Assembly (NCBI RefSeq): GCF_964204865.1
Contig: NC_135260.1
Span: 8,742,001-8,806,000 of the forward strand
Direction: 5' to 3'
DNA: 64,000 bases
Origin: Styela clava
Taxonomy: Eukaryota; Chordata; Ascidiacea; Stolidobranchia; Styelidae
Shown here one piece after another: positions 47,889 to 57,869 of this stretch. The notes under the pieces were generated by a model, which did no database searches, was not told the DNA's origin, and was given only the letters and a program-made list of their open reading frames with translations. How positions within the stretch are numbered: the first letter of the stretch is position 1; each line of letters begins with the position of its first letter. The position numbers and the translations under genes were made by a program.

Positions 47889-48233
47889 AGGACAGGATAG
47901 GATTTACGTATTTATCCCGAGGGAGAGGAAAGCCGATAAGACGGCTTATCCATATGGCGAACCACGGCCTCTCGTCTGGTTACCATTTCAAGTCGGGTAT
48001 GGGATTAGTTTTACTGTATTGTTTGTTTTCGGAAGCATGGACTTGGTGGTGGAGGAAGCCGTAACCGACCAGCGGTTACGTGAACCACCCAACGACGGCG
48101 AGGAGTCCAGCAATCCTCTCGCACATAACCATCCCTGTATGGGATTCGAACCTGCGAACCCACGCAGAGTAGTTAGAGGTGCGGTGGCGAGCGTATTCCT
48201 AACGCTTAGCCCGTTGAGCCACACCGCCGCGCC
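47889..48233 (-). mobile_element. tRNA-derived SINE
   Basis: On the minus strand the head starts GGCGCGGCGGTG. It has an internal RNA polymerase III promoter: box A TGGCTCAACGG (48211-48221) and box B GGTTCGAATCC (48142-48152). A tRNA-unrelated body follows, with a tail containing GGATAAGCCGTCTTATCGGC. The tail matches 63849-63938. It interrupts the right arm of the palindrome. Confidence 0.85.
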
Positions 48234-48531
48234 TATTCATACAACATGATCAAAATAAGCCACTTATACAAATAAAAATGCTTTCTAGAGCATATTTATG
48301 TATTTTTCTCAACATTTGAGCACTAAAAATATCAAAAACGCATTTCTATAGACATAAAACACCACCGTAGAAAATGCCAAAAGACGGACGACTCACCAGG
48401 CCTCTAGGTAGTCGAATTGTCTCTGGTGAGTTGTCCGTGTAGTCGAGTTTTCCGCCTCCCGCTTTGGCGTACGGTACTGGCGTAAGAGAGCTCAAAAATG
48501 TCGAAGAATGATAAATTTGAGGAATATAGTC

Positions 48532-50086
48532 CAACTGTGGGCAAACCGCGGCTCACGAGCCGCATGAGGCCCGTCCGAGTTTTCTGCGGCTCTTCTCGCT
48601 AACATTTAATATTATCCAAATGTAACTTAAGAGAAACTGTAGTGTAACATTTTTTTAAATTTATTTAGCGGTAGAAGCAATTTTCATCAATGATTAGGAC
48701 AAATTATGTTTTAGTATGAAAATCGTTGTGTCGTGGAATTTTAAATCAGTCAAGCAACAAATCTTACGTCACAATGGTCAAATTGTATGTTGCTGCGTTG
48801 GCTGCATCCTGCATTGTAGCTTGATTGTGGTTAGTCTCAGTTAAAGTGCGATATGTTCACAAGTAAGGAGCGAAAATACGAAGATGAAAACAGAGTTGTC
48901 AAGTCAGAATGGAAGAAGAATACGCATTTATTCGTCAAGAAAATAAATCTTTGTGATTGAACTCTCATATGGCTGCTAATTCATAATAAAGTCAGCAATG
49001 TTGATCGGCACCGTGGAACGAAAAGAAAAATGGTAAAACAACAAAAAGAATCAAGTCAAAAATTATGGATACAAAATAATGCTAATGAATTTGATTATGG
49101 AGAAAAATGTACAAAATGGTTTTTCAAAAAATTAAAGGAAAAACATGAAAAGTGCACAATAGAAAAAATGAAAGATAAGAACGGCAATTCCTTCAATAAC
49201 TTGAAGGAAAAGTTGGAAATAGGGAAGGAATACACAAATTTATATAAAAAAAACGTGAAACAAACAAAAAAGAGCAATTACTATTTCTAAACGCCTTGGA
49301 AAAAAGCCTAATGATGAGGGTGCAATTGAGATGAACTCTAAAATAACTATGGAATAATCTAAAACAACTATGAACTAAGGATATATGACATTATTACATA
49401 AAATCACAGATTCAGTAGTTTTGGTACGAGATATAGTTTCTGAAGCGGAAAGAGGCAATAGTAAATCATTTTTGGTATCGTTGGATTTTGAAAAAGCATT
49501 CGATTCTGTCGATCTGCAGTATAAGTATGAAGTATTAAAAAAAATTGGTTTCAAAAATAAAATAATTAGTGTAGTAAAGGCAATGCAAAAAAATGAAAAA
49601 CTGTATTATCATCAATGGTGGAATAAGTGAAAGCTTTACTATTAAAAGAGGGGTCAGACAAGGTGAACCAGTAAGTTTATATTTATTTATAATAGCAATT
49701 GAGCCATTAATAATATCAATACAAAGAAACCAGAAAATAGAAGGAATAATGATACCTGGGAATATTGAAATAAAAGAAATAAGAGATTTACCGACAATAT
49801 AACATTAACACTGAATAAGAAAACATCATTGGAAATGGCTATGGAAACAATAGAAAAATTTGAACAAGCAACAGCCAACAGCAATGAAATTGAACAAAAC
49901 AAAAATCATGAAATTGGGATTACAAGAAACACTGAGCGCTTTGAACATGAATGAAGTTGAACAAATGGCAGAATGGAGAAAAGAATGGACAAAAGATATG
50001 GGAGGATATGATTTACTGGACATACCGTACCTGTATTTATGAAATATTCATGATTATAAAAATAAAAAAAATTTTGCCCACCCCTG
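48532..50086. mobile_element. hAT-like element ends around a LINE fragment
   Basis: Left end CAACTGTGGGCAAACCGCGG with GCGGCTC hairpins, right end TTTTGCCCACCCCTG, an imperfect inverse. The 8-mers outside do not match, so the two ends may not belong to one insertion. A decayed LINE lies between them. Confidence 0.5.
49030..50042 (+). pseudogene. Non-LTR retrotransposon (L1/Tx1-like) reverse transcriptase fragment
   Basis: Broken by frameshifts into overlapping pieces. 49030-49290 matches the region before the RT (EKCTKWFFKKLKEKHEKCTI, then KDKNGN). 49385-49628 has RT motif A (SLDFEKAFDSV). 49593-49802 has motif B (KRGVRQGEPVSLYLFIIAIE). The catalytic YADD position then reads FTDN in a third frame, followed by a K(M)LNKTK(I)MKLG block. 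No ORF1, endonuclease or poly-A tail is visible. Long dead. Confidence 0.8.
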
Positions 50087-50129
50087 GCAATATACGATGG
50101 TAATTATATTGGATGGTGACAATTAATAC

Positions 50130-50245
50130 TGTACCGGTACCGTACCTAGGGCTAGGTATAATATTTTTTTTACATAAGTTACTTGTTTCAACACATATTA
50201 GGTACTAAAAAAAGTGAATCAAGCAAACATACCGGTATCGTACAT
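50130..50245. repeat. GGTACCG simple-repeat island
   Basis: Short stretches such as CCGGTACCGTACC near 50131-50146 and ACCGGTATCGTAC near 50231. Confidence 0.5.
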
Positions 50246-50780
50246 TACAGTATTGAATGTACCGATTTCAGATGACTAACGGTTACGATTTTTTTTAACC
50301 GTTAACTGACATCTCAGGTACAAATCATCTTCATACCGTACAATTTCTTCAAGTATGATTACGTCATCGCAAATTTATCTCTTGTGGCATTTAATTCAAA
50401 AGAATATTACTAACTGTGTGGGTAAGGACTCAATAAATGTGAAAAATAATGGCAGTACCAAGATTGCTGATTATGGAAATTTGACAATGATGAATTCAGA
50501 ATCGGTTTTCGGTCAATTTCCAAATATATTGTTCACGATTTCATTGCGAAATTGGATATTCAATGTCGTACAACAAGTGTGCAGTTGATGCCGTTTTTCT
50601 TTATATGATATATATCTCGAAGTAAAATTTGCATGTCGAACACTGAAAATTTGTCACATAAATGACATTCAACAATGGAATCGGGTTTTCTAAAATACTT
50701 CCACGTGCCCGAACCACGCTGCCTATCTCTTGCAGCAGATTATGAAACTATCTCGATGCGTGAATAATTAGGCTTCCCGC
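50246..50780. other. Intergenic, nothing recognised
   Basis: Includes a 77-codon frame (50355-50588, +) without family resemblance. No repeats resolved. Confidence 0.35.
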
Positions 50781-51969
50781 TAGGGTTGGATTATCCGGAT
50801 AGCGGTTAACCGGATATCCGGTTAACCAAGAGTTATTTTGCTATCTGATATCCGGATATTATTGTGACGGTTAACCGGATAATAGAGCGGTATAAATAAT
50901 GCATATGCGCATTAGCGATTTTTATATGTTTTGTTGAGTGGCGACTGACATCTCCCAGAGCATATAATAACAACTTTTTCCACTCTAATCTGCCTATATT
51001 TTAGCTTTCCGTAGAATGGTGGAGTGAACTTCACTATTACATCACAAAACACGCAGAACAAATATGATTATTGCGCTAATTAGAAGAGCTCATTCGCTTT
51101 ATAAAATTAGAATTGAAGTGGAGGTACAGTTTAAGCAAGACTAACTTAAACTAATTCAGTTGAATAGTATTGGTTGGGTGGGTGTGAGTTTGTTGCTTTT
51201 TTGTCGGGTGTGGCTTTTAGTTGTTGCGTGTATTGAAAGAACGCATTTCATCATGAAGTAAACCAGTATGAATTTCGAGGACTTATTTCACAATACTTCC
51301 GATTCCATGTAATCTGTGTAGCATTTCAAAATTTTGGGTACACGACTAAATATTATGTGCTTGCTTTTAACTTTGGTATATATGTTTTTTCAAATTTCCA
51401 TGTATCAATCGAATCAATAAATATACCAGCCGAAATAAATCTATTCTAAACTAATTGAACTTAAAAGCTTAAAGAAATGGTCATCGTGAGTCTGCGATAC
51501 TAAAATTTAGTACGAGTCAAAATTTAAAGAAAATATGCTCTAGACACAAAAAAACTTCCAAAAAATTTAACAATGAAAAAAAAGGAATAATATAAATTTT
51601 TACATAGTATTTGAATATGAGAAAATAACGTAGCAGTCGAGGGACAGACAATTAGGACACAGTATTTAAAAAAATGTTTCATTATATTATTCAGCTGTAC
51701 TTTTGTACGATTAGAGCTTGAATTTTTATTTATTGACACATGCAACATCAAAATGCACAATCATTTTTATTCGAGAAAAATAATACATATGTACGTATTT
51801 ACAATAGAACTGTGTGGTGGTTTCTAGTCAATTCGCCGCAAAAATCTTGTGAAATCGGTTCTCTGAAATTAGCGGTAACTATCCGGTTAACCGAATAGTT
51901 AAAATACGAAATACCCGGATATATCCGTTATCCGGATAGTATGAATTTTAGGTATCCGAACTAACCCTA
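50781..51969. mobile_element. hAT-like element with TTAACCGGATA-rich ends
   Basis: 1189 bp. The ends TAGGGTTGGATTATCCGGAT and (inverse) ...CCGAACTAACCCTA are followed inward by repeated GGTTAACCGGATAT motifs. Flanking 8-mers CTTCCCGC (50773-50780) and GTTCCCGC (51970-51977) match at seven positions. No transposase. A relic of a related element lies at 52262-52333. Confidence 0.8.
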
Positions 51970-52139
51970 GTTCCCGCTGCTTGTCAGCAGGGAACCTATT
52001 GTTTTCCTGTGTTTTATTATTATTTATTTATTATTATTATTTTTTCAAATTGGTCCTACAAACTTGAAATTCATCTCAAATGTGCAGAAGTTCTCAGCTA
52101 GCAATAAAATGCAAATTTTTTTTACGCGGGAAGCCTGTT

Positions 52140-52333
52140 AAAGCTGCAGGCAGCTCTAGTTTTAATAAGCGATACCGGTACCGGGATAAAAACACGCGAA
52201 ATTGCTTTATAAGCATTGTGACGTAACAAGCTGAAATTATAAATTATTACGTCAAACGTCACGCGGCGGTTAACCGGTTAATTATACCCGGTTAACGGTT
52301 AAAGTGTTTTCCCTGAAATTCCCAGCCCTAACC
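52140..52333. repeat. Relic of a second TTAACCGG element and a GGTACC patch
   Basis: A GATACCGGTACCGGGA patch near 52170 is followed by GGCGGTTAACCGGTTAATT, CCCGGTTAACGGTTAA and CCCAGCCCTAAC, one terminus of an element akin to 50781-51969. Confidence 0.55.
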
Positions 52334-52733
52334 GGTACTGATGTACGGTATGCACTACTTTTATTGCAAACTCCACTCCAAAACTGACTACATATATAAT
52401 ATATAGACGTTAAGGTTTTAAGCATTGTGATACTGTGATATAACGTTGTTACACCGGGACCCGTGTTTGCGAGTAGTGTATACAGATATAGCATAGCTGT
52501 GTGTGTCGATGTGAAAACACACAATAAAGTGGAAACATATTTGTGCTGTCATTTTATTTCCGGTACCGGTACTGAAAACAGTTCTCAGGGAATCAAAATC
52601 GGGCAATGCAGTCATGAACAGGTTTTTCAGTATTCCGACATTGAATCATTATTTGGAGAAGGATGCTTTTTAAACGAACGTCTGAACGTTATTAAAAGTC
52701 TGGGAGTACATGAGTGCTAAATTGAATCTTGTT

Positions 52734-53389
52734 GGGATTCAATTTAACATTTTATTATGTATGATTATTTCTGTATTTTCTTTGGTTTTAGATTTGTAAT
52801 AACTGAATAATGGCTGAACATGCTGAAAATGGGGTTTAAGGGGGTCTTACTACTTACTGAATACAGCGCGAAACACCGCAAAACAGCGCAAAATAGGTTC
52901 AAGGGGTTCAATTTACCATTTTATTATGTATGATTATTTCTGTATTTTCTTTGGTTTTAGATTTGTAATAACTGAATAATGGCTGAACATGCTGAAAATG
53001 AGGTTCAATTTACCATTTTATTATGTATGATTATTCCTGTATTTTCTATGGTTTACTTTTAGATTTGTAATAACTGAATAATGGCTGAACATGCTGAAAA
53101 TGGGGTTCAATTTACCATTTTATTATGTATGATTATTTCTGTATTTTCTTTGGTTTTAGATTTGTAATAACTGAATAATGGCTGAACATCTGAAAATGGG
53201 GTTCAAGGGGTTCAATTTACCATTTTATTATGTATGATCATTTCTGTAGTTTCTTTGGTTTTAGATTTGTAATGTAACTGAATAATGGCTGAACATGCTG
53301 AAAATGGGGTTCAATTTACCATTTTATTATGTATGATTATTTCTGTATTTTCTTTGGTTTTAGATTTGTAATAACTGAATACTGGAATA
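52734..53389 (+). repeat. Tandem array of the IQCB1 start region
   Basis: Five upstream copies of a unit of about 100 bp precede the real start. Each carries a pyrimidine tract ending TTTTAG, then ATTTGTAATAACTGAATA, then ATG and GCTGAACATGCTGAAAA. The ATGs lie at 52810, 52979, 53081, 53178 and 53285; spacing is 97-107 bp except the first (169 bp), which holds a small CGCGAAACACCGC insertion. The real IQCB1 ATG at 53390 is the sixth. Each upstream ATG opens only a short frame (9 to 28 codons). Confidence 0.92.
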
Positions 53390-55240
53390 ATGTCTGAACA
53401 TGCTGAAATTGTAAAACTTGCTTCATCTGTCTCAGAAGCCAAGGATAATGATATTCCAGTTCATCTTATTAAAATCAGGGCACTCCTAAATCAATATCCC
53501 GAATTCAGCAAAGAGAGGCAGTCACTGAAACAGGATATATTGGAGTATGATCTACTATCGTGGTGTTCTGTTGTTCTCAAATTTGACTTCATGAAAATGA
53601 AGGATGGGTTTCGCACAGCTGTTTCAATAATTGATATCCTATTTGAATGTTGCATTGGACTAAATCTCAATGAATCTCGAGAATTTTTAGAGGAGGCCTT
53701 ACCTGATTCCATTCAAAGTGCTCTCCTTATTGCATGGCAAATTCAGCAGAGGTTTATGGAGCAACATAAATTATATGGTGCTATCAAATATGGGGTACAT
53801 GCTGAAGAACTAGCAACTCTTAAAACTCAATATCAAACAATAACTGAAGCGATAATTAAAGTTACAACATCACATACATCTTTAGTTGACATATTGCTGA
53901 AGTCGGACAACCTGATTAGGTTACTCATTGAAGAAGGGCTTGAAGTTGAGATGATGGTAAACACAGCACTCAGCATGGTGTTGAGAGGCATTAGGATGAA
54001 TCCATTAGCTGTTAAACAAATGCCATCTGTCGCATTGAATCATCTGCTCGATGAGCTTATCTATAAAGTTACAACTTCAAGTAGTGATGAGTTGGCAGCA
54101 TTAACAGTAAAAATAATAGTTGCCATGGTTGATGCAGATTCTGAAATTGCAAATAAATTATCAGTGAGATTCAAAGGATTGAAAGCTCTAATGACAAGGT
54201 GGCTTGGTCATGGTTTTGATCGGATATTACAGAATTTAATTGCAGTGTTGGATGCCGGAAATGCTCAAATTGCTGAATTGGCGAGAAGAACACATGCAGT
54301 TAAAACTATTTGGGCTGCTTATAAGGGCTGGAAAATCAGATCAAGAGTTGGAAAGTTGCATAAAGTTGTTCCATCGCTTCAGAGTTCATTTCGAAGGAAA
54401 CGTCAAAAAAAACTTGAGTATGCATTGAGGGAAAAGTTGGAAAACGAACAAAGACATGCTGCAGAGATGAAAAGAAAACAATCTGTGCGTTCAACTCGAG
54501 AAAAGCAATTACAAATGCTGGAAATTGTTCCTGCTAATAAAGTGAATAGCCATATTCAAAAAGAAGAAGAAAAGGCCGCTGTTAAAATTCAAACGATATG
54601 GCGGGGGGCATCCCAGCGAAAGCAGTTTGCAAATAAACAATACATTCATCATGCCAGTAAGGCAGCAATTGTGATTCAACGTGCTGTAAGAAAGTTTCTT
54701 GCCAGAAGACAAAGCATGAAGAAAGGCATATCACAGCCTTTGACTGTGCAAACCAAGCTAACTAAGGAAAAGAGGGAGGAATTGCAAATGAAAATTGACC
54801 AGAAGCAGGCAGTGCGTGGCACGAAAGAGACCTCCCTTTCCGAGGCCAAAGAAATTCATGAGAAAACTCAACAAATGTTGTTAGCTTATCATGCAAAAAA
54901 TGTACAGAAAATGAAATATGACGATCCAAAATTACAAGCACTGTTGGCAAAATTAAAAACAGAGCAAGAACTTCTTCAAAACATACCAAGTCTTCATGAG
55001 GCAACATCAGATTTTGTTGATAGTTTGGCATTCAACTCCAATGTTGTTATAGTTGCTGCTGAAAACGAACACAAAAGAACTTTGAGGGAATTGACCTCAC
55101 AGTGGTGGCAAAAATTATCACTGAAAACTGGTGAAAATCTCAATCCATTTGACGACAAAAGTAAACCAGTGAGCGAGGCAGAAATGCAGGAGATTGAAGA
55201 GTTTTTGAATCCAACATTAAATCAGGATGTTTTGTTTTGA
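53390..55240 (+). CDS. IQCB1: IQ calmodulin-binding protein B1 / nephrocystin-5, intronless
   Basis: 616 residues in one exon. The N-terminal half (1-300) is helical and repeat-like and matches the family, with a KQDILEYDLLSWC block. Three IQ motifs follow: about 303-322 (AVKTIWAAYKGWKIRSR), 396-415 (AAVKIQTIWRGASQRKQF) and 425-445 (AAIVIQRAVRKFLARRQ). Between them are QSSFRRKR and STREKQLQMLEIV, both IQCB1 hallmarks. The C-terminus has a coiled-coil segment, PSLHEA and QWWQKL, as in the human protein (598 residues). In vertebrates nephrocystin-5 binds calmodulin and CEP290 and acts at the centrosome and ciliary base; its loss causes Senior-Loken ciliopathy. The ATG at 53390 is chosen because it is the only one of six array copies that continues into the open frame. 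The UPF0561 gene follows on the same strand after 874 bp. Confidence 0.94.
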   Translation: MSEHAEIVKLASSVSEAKDNDIPVHLIKIRALLNQYPEFSKERQSLKQDILEYDLLSWCSVVLKFDFMKMKDGFRTAVSIIDILFECCIGLNLNESREFLEEALPDSIQSALLIAWQIQQRFMEQHKLYGAIKYGVHAEELATLKTQYQTITEAIIKVTTSHTSLVDILLKSDNLIRLLIEEGLEVEMMVNTALSMVLRGIRMNPLAVKQMPSVALNHLLDELIYKVTTSSSDELAALTVKIIVAMVDADSEIANKLSVRFKGLKALMTRWLGHGFDRILQNLIAVLDAGNAQIAELARRTHAVKTIWAAYKGWKIRSRVGKLHKVVPSLQSSFRRKRQKKLEYALREKLENEQRHAAEMKRKQSVRSTREKQLQMLEIVPANKVNSHIQKEEEKAAVKIQTIWRGASQRKQFANKQYIHHASKAAIVIQRAVRKFLARRQSMKKGISQPLTVQTKLTKEKREELQMKIDQKQAVRGTKETSLSEAKEIHEKTQQMLLAYHAKNVQKMKYDDPKLQALLAKLKTEQELLQNIPSLHEATSDFVDSLAFNSNVVIVAAENEHKRTLRELTSQWWQKLSLKTGENLNPFDDKSKPVSEAEMQEIEEFLNPTLNQDVLF

Positions 55241-56114
55241 TTTGCACTTTAATCAGAAGTTTAGTAAGTAATATAGCAGTAATTAGCATTCCATTGCGAA
55301 CACAACTGTCAATTGATCATGAAAGTTTTCTAATGTGTTAATTCTGCACTTTTCAATATTTTGCAATTTGATTACATCGATGAGCGTTACTTTGCTGGAA
55401 ATCAGGGAAATAACCATTGCTCTATTTTTCAAAGTAGATGACTCTGCTAAATGACTGATGACAATCTGTTTTGATGTATTCAAACAAATAATTTTTACGG
55501 TCGCATTTATCACTGTTTTTTGTATTTAAGTCGATGTGGTGAAACGAAAGTAGCTTATGACCTATTTTTCACAAGTGAACTTTTTTGATCTTCCATTCAA
55601 ATGGGCCAGGGGCCATATTTTCGTCTAGGACCTAGACCCTAGGTTTTAAAGATTCACCTGATTTAGTTTTGCATTTAGGTAGTGCCTAGTGTAGTGTCCA
55701 TTTTTAGGTTTGAATGTACAGATTTGAAAATTACAAAAAATGTGATTCTTCACGACTTTAAATGTGACATAAGCAGCGATAAAAAGAGAAAAGTAGAAAA
55801 TGATCAATACTGATTGCAAGTCTGTTACCGGTACATTTTGGGTAAATATTTTGTATTGCCTTTTATGTTTTTGTACGTAGAAATGGGAAAGTCCAAAATT
55901 TTATACAATTTTTTTTACATCAATGGGTTGGGTTTTCTTCGATTGGTACATCTGTAATTTTCGTTTTGTTAATTTATAGTTTATATTTTCTTTCCAAATA
56001 TTCTTTCATATATTTTTCTACTTGCACACATTTTCAACTAGTATATGACTATTTATTTTTAGCATTACAATCATATATGATTCTGATATACGACATATCT
56101 AAGATATATATATC
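55241..56114 (+). other. IQCB1 3' flank and UPF0561 gene 5' region
   Basis: Unique AT-rich sequence. A GGGCCAGGGGCCATATTTTCG patch with CTAGGACCTAGACCCTAGG lies near 55600-55645. An ATATATATATC run stands directly before the next ATG. No repeats or other genes were seen. Confidence 0.4.
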
Positions 56115-57263
56115 ATGGATAAAAATAGCCCAGGATTGGATATGAAACATGGATTTATTCATCATATCAGAAGAAATCAAATGAAAAGGTCAATTTCATT
56201 TTTAATTTGAATTATTAGAAGTTACATATAAAAACACACCTAGTGGTTGTTTGAGATTTCATAATGTTGAAAACGACAAAAATTATGGGATAATCAAATA
56301 TTAATGTGTACTCCCAATACAGATTCATTTTATCCCAGAAGTTATTTTGAAATAGAATAACAATAATTTTCCGCTCTTTCTTAACAGGGATGAGTATGAT
56401 AGAAAGATCAAATCAGATTCCTATAAACCAAAAATGGACAAAAGTGATTCTCAAAAATATCCTGACAAGAAAGTGAGTTTGCCTTTTTAGTATTCCAGGT
56501 TCCTAAAAGCAAGTTCGTGAAGCAAATGAATTTACACTAAATGTTATTTGAAAAAACACTTCTGCCAACAACACTTCTGCCAACAAGAATTTGTTGGTGA
56601 CCATCTCTGAATGATGATTGTAAGATTGCAATCATGATTATATAGATGACACATAGGTGCGCATTTTATAAATGGAAGAAGTATTTTAACTCCGAAGCCA
56701 ATCTTGGATAAAATCTATTCATTACTTTTGATATGGTCATGGAAATACGTTTATAAACGTCCTGGCGCCGGTGGGGATTTTTATCGAAGAAAGTTGCATT
56801 TAATGTTAAAAAACGGTTCGGTGAAAGCCAGGATAATAATGCACTCAAAAATCACCATTCAGAAAAGCATCAGTTTCAAATACTCAATTTGAACTACCGG
56901 TACATCTTGTGTCGTAATGTTTTAGTTTATTTAATGCATTCAGCAGCATGTTAGTAGTTTTGATCATAGTGTTGATTATTTCTTAAACAGGTTTATCGAC
57001 CCAAACCTGCTAGGAGCAATCATCGTGATCAAGCAGAAACACTTGATGTACCTCATAAGATAAATGGAACTGGGAAGCTTCTTTATTATCTGGAATATAC
57101 AGACAATGGGGGCTGGGTTCACAAAGTATCTGTTCATCGTGATGACAATCCCAAAGAATTAGCAAAGCGCCTCGCTGTAGCTGCTAAAATTCCAAATGAT
57201 CTTCTTGAAACATTGGAGTGGAAAATCCAGCAAGATATTGCCAAGCGTGACACGAATCAGTGA
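56115..57263 (+). CDS. C2orf68: UPF0561 family protein (C2orf68-type), 3 exons
   Basis: Exons 56115-56188, 56388-56472 and 56991-57263; phases agree and the product is 143 residues. The first exon has the family signature LDMKHGFIHHIRRNQMKR, continuing into exon 2 with DEYDRKIK. Exon 3 holds the conserved C-terminal part, with LLYYLEYTDNGG, HRDDNPKELAKRLA and IQQDIAKR. Function is unknown in any organism, and the name follows human C2orf68. The first donor (AG/GTCAAT) is weak but preserves the Arg codon at the junction; the others are standard. The human protein is somewhat longer (about 166), the difference lying in the basic linker encoded by exon 2. Confidence 0.9.
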
Positions 57264-57869
57264 TGAAAAACTATCCGCCCCTTATGTCACCATTTTGATC
57301 TGATTTCCAAGTGTTATTATTGTGCCTAATTGATTGATTGCAGTCAATTTCAGAACATTATTGAAGGGCTAGTTGCACTGTGCCATAACGTATTGATTGT
57401 ATGCTAAATTTGATACTGGTGACCTCCATTCAATATATTAAAAAAGACCAGATGACTTCAAATCAATTAAAATATTTTTTGACCCATTCTCACTTAGTTG
57501 TTTATGACGTATGTTTTTTCATGCTTCCAGTATTTGTAAGTCTTTAGATTAATATTTAATGATCTTGACCCAAACTGAACTATGTATATAATTGACACAA
57601 CAGGTGATTTTGAAACTACCAGAATAGTTGGAACTGCTCAATTTCTATATTTTTTTTCACTGTGAAGCTGCTTTCATTTGTATTTACCTATATGATTTTA
57701 TTACATTATAATTTTGCGTGGGATGTGCTTGCAAAGGCTATATATATATATGGTCATTAACTTGTTCAACCAATTTCGTATTTTGTAACATGAATTTTAT
57801 ATTTTAGGAATTTCCGCAGATCTCGAGAGTTTTCTATTTATACTAAAAAGGAAGCACTACTAAGAAGTA
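57264..57869. other. 3' flank of the UPF0561 gene
   Basis: AT-rich 3' UTR-like DNA. An ATTAAA variant polyadenylation hexamer lies near 57467. A short TATATATATA run at about 57740-57751. No other feature. Confidence 0.4.

Larger units (their letters stand above)
46226..48443. mobile_element. Large palindromic (foldback) element interrupted twice
   Basis: Long inverted arms (about 46226-47215 and 47515-48443, excluding insertions) share ACGGACAACTCACCAGAGAC / GTCTCTGGTGAGTTGTCCGT ends. They also share GAGGCCTGGTGAGTTGTCC, a CTCAACATTTGAGCACTAAA block and several GACAACTCACCAGTCGAGCA units. The loop is about 300 bp. The left arm is split by a Penelope-like insert (46250-46649) and the right arm by a SINE (47889-48233). 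No transposase frame survives. The 93- and 133-codon frames in the arms mirror each other and reflect the palindrome. Confidence 0.85.

Noticed and set aside
48133-48233. A tRNA-like gene with boxes A and B.
   Set aside because: The tRNA fold is not convincing and the sequence continues into a SINE body and tail; it is a SINE head.
52734-53389. Regular repeats that might be read as a CRISPR-type array.
   Set aside because: Units are contiguous, have no unique spacers and derive from the start of the adjacent animal gene.
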